A stretch of 7,114 nucleotides of DNA from Candidatus Poribacteria bacterium (lineage in GTDB: Bacteria; Poribacteria; WGA-4E; UBA9662), in NCBI GenBank assembly GCA_002729015.1, contig PBVO01000074.1, positions 1-7,114 on the forward strand. Reading direction: 5' to 3'. The notes beneath the pieces are model-generated. The model searched no databases and was not told where the DNA came from. It saw only the letters and a program-made list of their open reading frames with translations. Positions 1-4,548 of this stretch are shown in pieces (position 1 is the first letter of the stretch; the number at the start of each line of letters is the position of its first letter). The translations under genes were made by a program, and so were the position numbers.

Positions 1-203
1 TGAATCCAGCGCAATTTTTTTGCTCTCGGAAGGAGATCAGGCGTTACCCAACCAAATACGGCATCAGCTGTAGCTAGTTCGGCTTGAGCTAACTGCATCG
101 TGTCTGGCATGACGATATTGTAAATTGGTAACTGTTGGCGAATTTCCTTTGCCCATTCATGCAGCGTCTGAGTACAGGGGGGCATCATCAAAAGCTTAAT
201 CAT
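1..203 (-). CDS. D-2-hydroxyacid dehydrogenase family protein, N-terminal fragment (partial)
   Basis: Reading the minus strand from ATG at 203 gives 67 codons open to the left edge, beginning MIKLLMMPPCTQTLHEW. The stretch ADAVFGWVTPDLLPRAKKLRWI (about residues 46-67) matches the conserved first segment of D-isomer-specific 2-hydroxyacid dehydrogenases, where a variable residue pair leads into 'P-x-LLP-x-A-x-x-LRWI'. Such enzymes reduce 2-keto acids such as glyoxylate or hydroxypyruvate with NAD(P)H in the cytoplasm. The Rossmann GxGxxG and the catalytic Arg/Glu/His lie outside the window, so the substrate cannot be judged. The start is supported by AAAGGA on the minus strand about nine bases upstream of the ATG, and by an in-frame TAG shortly upstream. 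It is transcribed away from the transporter locus and is probably unrelated to it. Family call fairly sure; exact enzyme unknown. Confidence 0.75.
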   Translation of the reverse strand, partial: MIKLLMMPPCTQTLHEWAKEIRQQLPIYNIVMPDTMQLAQAELATADAVFGWVTPDLLPRAKKLRWI

Positions 204-266
204 TTTCTTAATTCCTTTGAAGACCTAAGTAATTACTAGCTACACTTTATAAATAACTGATTAACC

Positions 267-294
267 ATTTTATGTCTGTGAACAGATCAGCCAA
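267..294 (-). promoter_or_regulatory. candidate sigma-70 promoter of the minus-strand dehydrogenase gene
   Basis: On the minus strand TTGGCT (294-289) and TAAAAT (272-267) are separated by 16 bases and lie about 65 bases ahead of the dehydrogenase ATG. The spacer contains a perfect dyad TCTGT-GA-ACAGA (275-286), placed where a repressor could block polymerase. This is motif matching by eye in AT-rich DNA, so it is weak. Confidence 0.3.
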
Positions 295-457
295 TTGAAA
301 GAAATACCCTACTTCCATTGATCAAGAAACACAATCATCGATTTTAATTATCCCAGTGGTAAACAAACTAGGAACGGGACTAAACTCGACGATTTAAATG
401 AGATTTTCAAACATATAGTAAGAACAGTGTGGGAGGTCAAGACTGAGTGTTTGGAAC

Positions 458-574
458 GATGAAGGTTAAACCTTATACCCACCAATAATTGAAAACCTTA
501 CCGAGGCACAAAAACTCGTTTGTTCCTTCATCCGCGGAAACAAATAATTTTCAGGCCTGACTTATTTGTTTCTG
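458..574. repeat. cluster of perfect inverted repeats; possible structured RNA or hairpin element
   Basis: Two helices lie side by side. GATGAAGG (458-465) pairs perfectly with CCTTCATC (525-532), enclosing 59 bases that include the small stem CGAG/CTCG and the palindrome AAGGTT-A-AACCTT (464-476). Two bases later CGGAAACAAATAA (535-547) pairs with TTATTTGTTTCTG (562-574) over 13 positions with one G-T wobble. The loop of this second hairpin contains the palindrome TCAGGCCTGA (551-560). TTTGTTCC (519-526) could alternatively pair with GGAAACAAA (536-544) apart from one bulged base, so competing folds are possible. No T-run follows on the plus strand, so it is not a standard plus-strand terminator. 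No known RNA family was recognised. Confidence 0.5.
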
Positions 575-1023
575 ATTAATATTGAATCTAGGCAAGGGCA
601 TTTATCATTTCGCTATTCTACATTATTTCTAAAGAAAGTTCTAGACAGCCTCTCGCAGATTATATGTTTGATTAGCCAGTGTTCACGTAAGTAGATTCGA
701 ACTTCGCCAATATCCAGTACTATGTAATATCAAGGTCCATCATATTAGTGTGGCGGAAACAATCTACAAATATGCACATCAAGCATAATAATAACCGTAA
801 AAATTGATTATTCAATAGCTGAGAAATACAATCAGCAAACTAGTCTTTTTTCTTTCTGTATCTGTATCTGTATTCATTTTGAATTAACTTTACCTTACTG
901 ACCCAGGCTATTGAAACATCTATTTGAATACGAGTCATTCGAAATAATTATAAGATGCTCACCCTTTAATCATGATAGTGCCAACAATTACAGCAACCAT
1001 GATTATGCCCATGCGAAAAAAAT

Positions 1024-1039
1024 GTAGCAATTTAGCTAC
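1024..1039. promoter_or_regulatory. candidate activator (enhancer-binding protein) site upstream of the sigma-54 promoter
   Basis: GTAGC-AATTTA-GCTAC is a perfect 5-base-arm dyad centred about 138 bases before the predicted transcription start near 1170. That is the distance range where NtrC-type enhancer-binding activators usually sit. It does not match the NtrC consensus (TGCACC-N5-GGTGCA). A loose TGC-N11-GCA match lies further up at 979-995. The assignment rests on position and symmetry only. Confidence 0.25.
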
Positions 1040-1142
1040 TCCACTGACCTGTACTTTATAAATTCTAGAACTATTTTAAATTTTAGCTAATAATTTCATT
1101 GATTAACCGATATAAACTTAAGATTAAACCTAGTGAGAAGAT

Positions 1143-1159
1143 TTGGCATTACTTATGCT
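1143..1159 (+). promoter_or_regulatory. sigma-54 (RpoN) -24/-12 promoter
   Basis: TTGGCATTACTTATGCT carries GG (1145-1146) and GC (1157-1158) separated by exactly ten bases, the hallmark of RpoN promoters. The -24 element TTGGCA is close to consensus YTGGCA; the -12 element ATGCT departs from TTGCA. Transcription would start near 1170, giving a leader of about 195 bases that contains the ANTAR stem-loops and terminator. Nitrogen-assimilation operons with ANTAR leaders, such as nas, are commonly RpoN/NtrC-dependent, which fits. No experimental evidence. Confidence 0.55.
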
Positions 1160-1214
1160 AGTGTGGTATCAAAGATCGGAAGGTAGTGTTAAACGGCAGA
1201 CTTAATGGTGTGGC

Positions 1215-1290
1215 TTCTCAAAGGCGAGAGTCATATCTAGGCTACTAGATCAGAATTCTCTTAAGCCATTATTTGGTTTGAACGGGCAAA
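1215..1290 (+). promoter_or_regulatory. ANTAR-protein RNA target: paired hexaloop stem-loops in the 5' leader
   Basis: Stem-loop 1 is TTCTC (1215-1219), loop AAAGGC (1220-1225), GAGAG (1226-1230). Stem-loop 2 is TTTG (1277-1280), loop AACGGG (1281-1286), CAAA (1287-1290). Both hexaloops have A at position 1 and G at position 4, the pattern recognised by ANTAR proteins such as NasR, EutV and AmiR. Stem-loop 2 shares bases 1288-1290 with the 5' arm of the following terminator, so the two cannot form fully together; protein binding to the pair would favour read-through. The 46-base linker is long for this motif. It contains ATCTAG-GCTA-CTAGAT (1235-1250), and TGGC (1211-1214) can pair with GCCA (1265-1268), which would draw the two loops together. 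The next plus-strand gene encodes an ANTAR protein, strongly supporting the call. Confidence 0.75.
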
Positions 1291-1341
1291 GGCGTCCATT
1301 ATTATGAGCACCAGCTGTGCTTGTAGGTGGGCGCCTTTTTT
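1288..1341 (+). terminator. leader intrinsic terminator (attenuator) before the ANTAR regulator gene
   Basis: AAAGGCGTCC (1288-1297) pairs with GGGCGCCTTT (1329-1338) over ten positions with one G-T wobble, and three weaker pairs extend it inward (1298-1300 with 1326-1328). A nested hairpin AGCAC-CAGCT-GTGCT (1307-1321) closes the loop. The 3' arm runs into six T residues (1336-1341). This is a textbook Rho-independent terminator lying in a 5' leader, 25 bases ahead of the regulator start. It is the expected partner of the hexaloop antiterminator. Confidence 0.85.
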
Positions 1342-1354
1342 GTTTACAGGTTTC

Positions 1355-1359
1355 AAGGG
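1355..1359 (+). promoter_or_regulatory. ribosome binding site that sets the regulator start at TTG 1366
   Basis: AAGGG at 1355-1359 lies six bases before TTG 1366. The reading frame is open further up to a GTG at 1327, but that codon sits inside the 3' arm of the leader terminator, has no Shine-Dalgarno sequence, and would add residues (VGAFFVYRFQGCI-like) foreign to the family. TTG 1366 gives the expected short N-terminus directly before the receiver fold. Confidence 0.65.
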
Positions 1360-1365
1360 TGCATT

Positions 1366-2025
1366 TTGGAAAAATTAGCAAACAACTATCAGAGCGTTTT
1401 AGTTGCTGATAGTAACGAAAAACGAAGACATGTTTTGTTGGAGTCTCTGGAGGTTAGTCGTTACAGAGTAACCTCTAACCTATTTCTTCCGGAAGATCTG
1501 TTCGCTCATGTAGAGTCGATAAAGCCAGATATCATATTCATTGGGTCAGATTTCCCTGATCAGGAAGTAATGGATTTCATAAGTTCGGTTACTCAACATC
1601 GGCCGTGTCCAATTGTTCTGTTTGCACAAGATGATGATCCTAGAACAATTCAGGTTGCAACTCAAGTTGGTGTATCTGCATACGTGAGTGGCGATCTGAG
1701 CACCAAAAACGTCCAGACTATTACTGAAGCTGCAATTGCCCGGTTTTGTCAACTACAGAATCTGAAAAGTGAGTTAGAAAAAGTTCAAACAAACCTTTCT
1801 GAACGGAAAGTTATTGAGCAGGCAAAAGGTTTTCTTATAAATCAGAAAGGGTATAGCGAAAAAGAAGCTCACAGGGCATTGCAGAAAATTGCGATGAATA
1901 AAATGAGACGTTTAGCTGAAGTAGCTCGAGATGTGGTTTCTTCTTACAAAAGTAAAGGTCTAAAAAAAAACAACCACAAAATTGAGGGGCTAAATTCTGG
2001 GCAACGGATAATTACGTGTATTTGA
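1366..2025 (+). CDS. ANTAR-domain transcription antitermination regulator (NasT/AmiR-like)
   Basis: 219-residue cytoplasmic RNA-binding regulator predicted to release the terminator in its own leader. Residues about 10-125 form a receiver-like domain (QSVLVADSNEKRR at the start). The phospho-acceptor position in PDIIFIGSDFP is Gly60, and the conserved Thr and Lys positions are also replaced (Ala87, Gly109), so it is a pseudo-receiver as in AmiR. Residues 126-144 are a coiled-coil linker. Residues 145-193 are the ANTAR domain (LSERKVIEQAKGFLINQKGYSEKEAHRAL..IAMNKMRRLAEVARDVV), with the usual conserved A, G, A, R and A-EVA positions. A basic 25-residue tail follows an A9 run (1962-1970). It is 176 bases upstream of urtA on the same strand. 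No NasS/AmiC-like sensor gene adjoins it, so its signal is unknown. The start is chosen at TTG 1366, not GTG 1327. Family certain; specific ligand not. Confidence 0.9.
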   Translation: MEKLANNYQSVLVADSNEKRRHVLLESLEVSRYRVTSNLFLPEDLFAHVESIKPDIIFIGSDFPDQEVMDFISSVTQHRPCPIVLFAQDDDPRTIQVATQVGVSAYVSGDLSTKNVQTITEAAIARFCQLQNLKSELEKVQTNLSERKVIEQAKGFLINQKGYSEKEAHRALQKIAMNKMRRLAEVARDVVSSYKSKGLKKNNHKIEGLNSGQRIITCI

Positions 2026-2071
2026 ATAGCTTTGGGGAACATTTGAACCCCTAACCAATTTACATTAAGAA

Positions 2072-2085
2072 ACGAATAGATTCGT
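2072..2085. promoter_or_regulatory. perfect dyad upstream of urtA, candidate operator
   Basis: ACGAAT-AG-ATTCGT has six-base arms and lies about 25 bases before the proposed urtA -35 box. A second dyad, TGATT-ATTC-AATCA (2090-2103), sits between them. Both could bind a dimeric regulator or simply fold in the transcript. No family consensus was recognised. Confidence 0.25.
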
Positions 2086-2108
2086 CTGTTGATTATTCAA
2101 TCATGGTG

Positions 2109-2136
2109 TTGAGATTAAGTTTTTCTATTTAATAAT
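2109..2136 (+). promoter_or_regulatory. candidate sigma-70 promoter for urtA
   Basis: TTGAGA (2109-2114) and AATAAT (2131-2136) each match five of six consensus bases and are 16 bases apart. Transcription would begin near 2143, about 60 bases before urtA. The resulting leader has a small hairpin GCCAA-TCCTT-TTGGC (2151-2165) and T9 at 2173-2181 before the strong AGGAGG at 2188-2193. If used, the binding protein would be made independently of the attenuated upstream promoter. Confidence 0.4.
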
Positions 2137-2201
2137 TTAACACTTGTTACGCCAATCCTTTTGGCTGACATATTTTTTTTTAACTATAGGAGGCGGTTTT
2201 T

Positions 2202-3464
2202 ATGCTGTTATTAAATAAAGTTAAAATCTACGTTCTATTACTATTTGTTATGTTGTCTGCCAGCACCTTAGTACGAGTTCAGACCTATGCAGCCAGCCAC
2301 CCACCAACCTCTGAGGTCAATACTACCGGACTAGCAGTTACTAATGACACGGTGACTGTGGGACAACTTCATTCGATTACCGGAACAATGGCAATAAGTG
2401 AGACTGGATCAGTCGAAGCTGAGCGTCTAGCTATATCGCAGATTAATGCAATGGGTGGAGTCCTTGGGCGAAAAATTGAGATCATCCAAGAAGATGGTGC
2501 ATCGGATTGGCCAACCTTCGCAGAAAAGTCAAAAAAGTTAATTATCAAGGATAAAGTCGCGTGTGTTTTTGGGTGTTGGACCTCTGCTTCCCGAAAAGCG
2601 GTGCTTCCCATATTCGAGAAAGAAAATAACATGCTTTACTACCCAACTTTCTACGAAGGTTTAGAAGCTTCCAAAAACGTTGTTTATACTGGTCAGGAAG
2701 CGGTTCAGCAGATTCTTTGGGGACTTGATTGGGCTTACGAAAATTTGGGCGCGCGTACTTTTTACCTAATTGGCTCTGACTACATATGGCCGCGCACCTC
2801 AAACAAGATTGCTCGTAACCATATCGAACGGTTTTTAAAGAAAAAAGATCCCAAGTGTAAGGTTGTAGGTGAAGACTACTATCCCCTTGGTCATACTAAT
2901 TTCCGTTCTTTAATCAATAAAGTTAAATTAAAGAAACCTGATTTGATCTACAGTATAGTCGTGGGTGGAAGTAACGTCGCATGGTACAAGCAACTTAAAG
3001 CAGCTGGAATAACTTCCAAAAAATATAATTTGCTTACTATTTCGACGACTGAGGATGAATTGCTAGGTATCGGAGGTGAAAATGCTGAAGGTTTCTATGC
3101 TTGCATGAAGTATTTTCAATCTCAGGAAAATCCCAATAATCAGGCCTTCGTAAAAGCATTTAAGGAAATGTGGGGCGACGATTCTGTAATCGGAGACGTT
3201 ACTCAGGCAGCATATCTTGGACCTTGGATTTGGAAAGCTGCAGTTGAAAAAGCAGGAAGCTTTGACATAGACAAAGTGCATGCTGCTCACCCCGGCATTG
3301 AATTGCCAGACGCTCCGGAAGGATATGTACGTGTACATGAAACTAACCAACATCTGTATAGTCGAGCAAAAATTGGAAAGATCAGAAAAGATGGTCAGTT
3401 TGATGTAATGGCGATTTCCGAAGACTTAATTGAGCCCGACCCATTCCCAGAGGGATACCAGTAA
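2202..3464 (+). CDS. urtA: ABC transporter periplasmic urea/short-chain amide binding protein UrtA
   Basis: 420-residue secreted substrate-binding protein (type I periplasmic fold, Peripla_BP_5/6 family) that delivers ligand to the UrtBC channel. Residues 1-30 are a Sec signal peptide: Lys residues, then hydrophobic YVLLLFVMLSAS, with likely cleavage after TYA. The family core is clear: VGQLHSITGTMAISE (53-67), EDGASDWPTFAEK (97-109), FGCWTSASRKAVLPIFE (123-139), YLIGSDYIWPRTSNKIAR (188-205), VVGGSNVAWYKQL (253-265). YPTFYEG (147-153), YTGQEAVQQ and the C-terminal EPDPFPEGYQ differ from the YPVQYEG and YTGAAPNQQ I recall for cyanobacterial and pseudomonad UrtA. They look closer to formamide/amide (FmdD) and AmiC proteins, so the ligand may be a short amide. 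The start has AGGAGG eight bases upstream. A 127-base gap to urtB contains a hairpin. Family very sure, ligand less so. Confidence 0.9.
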   Translation: MLLLNKVKIYVLLLFVMLSASTLVRVQTYAASHPPTSEVNTTGLAVTNDTVTVGQLHSITGTMAISETGSVEAERLAISQINAMGGVLGRKIEIIQEDGASDWPTFAEKSKKLIIKDKVACVFGCWTSASRKAVLPIFEKENNMLYYPTFYEGLEASKNVVYTGQEAVQQILWGLDWAYENLGARTFYLIGSDYIWPRTSNKIARNHIERFLKKKDPKCKVVGEDYYPLGHTNFRSLINKVKLKKPDLIYSIVVGGSNVAWYKQLKAAGITSKKYNLLTISTTEDELLGIGGENAEGFYACMKYFQSQENPNNQAFVKAFKEMWGDDSVIGDVTQAAYLGPWIWKAAVEKAGSFDIDKVHAAHPGIELPDAPEGYVRVHETNQHLYSRAKIGKIRKDGQFDVMAISEDLIEPDPFPEGYQ

Positions 3465-3486
3465 ACAATCGGTTAATCTATTGTTT
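3463..3486 (+). repeat. intercistronic AU-rich hairpin between urtA and urtB
   Basis: AAACAAT (3463-3469), overlapping the urtA stop codon, pairs perfectly with ATTGTTT (3480-3486) around a ten-base loop, followed by one more T. It is too weak for a strong terminator. It could act as partial attenuation or an RNA-processing site that keeps the binding protein more abundant than the permeases, a common arrangement in ABC import operons. Confidence 0.35.
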
Positions 3487-3591
3487 TGATAGTATTCGTG
3501 GGGTTTACTGCTCAATGTGCTAGTGTGGTGGATCCCATGAATAACATCAAAGTGTTTGGGGATGGTTTAGCAATAGATAAAGGAATATTAA

Positions 3592-4515
3592 ATGGGTGAT
3601 TATACAGCAGCAGAAATTTACGCGATTGTGGCCATGCAAGGGTTTAGCGGAGTTAGCCTGCTTTGCATTTATGTTCTCATGGGCCTTGGCCTCTATATAA
3701 TTTTTGGTCAAATGGGTGTTATCAACATGGCTCATGCCGAATTCTTGGTTCTTGGCTCATATACCATGTGTCTATTTTCCGAGTTTGTGACAAAGAATGT
3801 TCCTTTTTTAACCACCTACTATGTCATCCTGGCAATTCCGTTATCCTTCATCATCGCTTTTGGTGTTGGATATTTGGTTGAATGGATCTTGATCAGTCGT
3901 CTTTATCAAAGACCTCTTGACACCTTACTTGCAACATGGGGATTAAGCCTGATAATGCAACAGTCTTTCAGGACTTTTATTGGTGCACGTGAGAGAAGCG
4001 CGGATTTGCCAGAATGGCTTCTGGGGTCATGGGCCGTTACCGATATGATCGAAATTCCGATCAGTGGGCTCGTTCTACTTTTTCTCACTGTTCTACTAAC
4101 CGTTGGTTTAATTGCCTACACGCAAAGGTCGCGTATGGGGCTGCGGATGAGAGCCACAACACAAAATCGTCAAATGACTAGTGCCTTGGGAATCAATACT
4201 AAGATGACTGATCGTGTTACTTTTGGGATTGCTTGTGGGATTTCTGGGATTGCTGGAGCTTTCTTTACAACCATAGCTTCCACCTCTCCGTCAGCCGGAA
4301 CTAACTATATTGTTGATTCGTTTTTGGTTCTAGTTGTAGGTGGATTGGGCAGTTTGTTGGGACTCTTCATATCTGGAGGTTTCCTTGCGTTGCTTTCATC
4401 GATCTTGGAATTTTTCATGACTGGTTCAATTGCCAAGGTCTGGCTCTACATCATTATATTTGCTGTTTTGATGAAATTCACCCGTGGTCTTTTTTCGGAA
4501 AGAATTCGCTCATAA
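3592..4515 (+). CDS. urtB: urea/short-chain amide ABC transporter permease UrtB (LivH family)
   Basis: 307-residue inner-membrane permease that pairs with UrtC to form the channel. About eight hydrophobic segments are visible (roughly 15-38, 45-66, 72-101, 112-128, 157-176, 207-230, 238-272, 283-299). Family signatures are IFGQMGVINMAHAEFLVLGSYT (37-58), PLDTLLATWGLSLIMQQ (108-124) and YIVDSFLVLVVGGLGSLLG (239-257). The cytoplasmic loop GLRMRATTQNRQMTSALGI (183-201) is the ATPase-coupling region of this family. The length matches plain LivH/FmdE-type permeases. As I recall, proteobacterial UrtB is usually much longer, with an extra N-terminal domain, which supports an amide-type system. AAAGGA lies seven bases before the ATG. 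UrtC follows after 33 bases. Confidence 0.9.
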   Translation: MGDYTAAEIYAIVAMQGFSGVSLLCIYVLMGLGLYIIFGQMGVINMAHAEFLVLGSYTMCLFSEFVTKNVPFLTTYYVILAIPLSFIIAFGVGYLVEWILISRLYQRPLDTLLATWGLSLIMQQSFRTFIGARERSADLPEWLLGSWAVTDMIEIPISGLVLLFLTVLLTVGLIAYTQRSRMGLRMRATTQNRQMTSALGINTKMTDRVTFGIACGISGIAGAFFTTIASTSPSAGTNYIVDSFLVLVVGGLGSLLGLFISGGFLALLSSILEFFMTGSIAKVWLYIIIFAVLMKFTRGLFSERIRS

Positions 4516-4548
4516 ACCAATATTATTATTCTCCATTATTAGTCAATT

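Larger units (their letters stand above)
204..1142. other. long gene-free, AT-rich intergenic region
   Basis: About 940 bases separate the divergent dehydrogenase gene from the sigma-54-like promoter. I see no convincing coding region, tRNA or rRNA in it on either strand. Contents: the putative dehydrogenase promoter (267-294), an inverted-repeat cluster (458-574), a three-copy CTGTAT hexamer tandem (856-873), the dyad ATTGA-TTAT-TCAAT (803-816), a 12-base imperfect direct repeat CATGATAGTGCC/CATGATTATGCC (971-982 and 998-1009), and the dyad GTAGC-N6-GCTAC (1024-1039). A small RNA or a heavily decayed gene cannot be excluded. Confidence 0.6.

Noticed and set aside
366..412. ACGG and ACGA tetranucleotides suggesting a mini-ykkC (guanidine-II) riboswitch
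   Set aside because: The flanking bases do not form the required stems around the tetraloops, and no transporter gene follows closely on that strand.
690..706. GTTCGAATC-like T-loop on the minus strand, suggesting a tRNA remnant
   Set aside because: The flanks do not pair as a T-stem, and no anticodon arm or acceptor stem is visible.
856..873. Three tandem CTGTAT hexamers
   Set aside because: A short low-copy tandem in AT-rich spacer DNA; nothing links it to a function.
1205..1240. Tiny leader ORF MVWLLKGESHI spanning stem-loop 1
   Set aside because: No Shine-Dalgarno sequence at a usable distance, and the region is better explained as ANTAR stem-loop RNA.
1327..1365. GTG at 1327 as the regulator start, adding 13 residues
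   Set aside because: It lies in the 3' arm of the leader terminator, has no ribosome binding site, and codes for sequence unlike the family N-terminus. TTG 1366 with AAGGG six bases upstream fits better.
1546..1752. Minus-strand open frames opposite the regulator and the urt genes
   Set aside because: They have no ribosome binding sites and no family resemblance, and lie fully within well-supported genes on the plus strand.
2034..2051. GGGG/CCCC hairpin after the regulator as a terminator
   Set aside because: Only four pairs with a ten-base loop and no T-run following, so it is unlikely to stop transcription before urtA.
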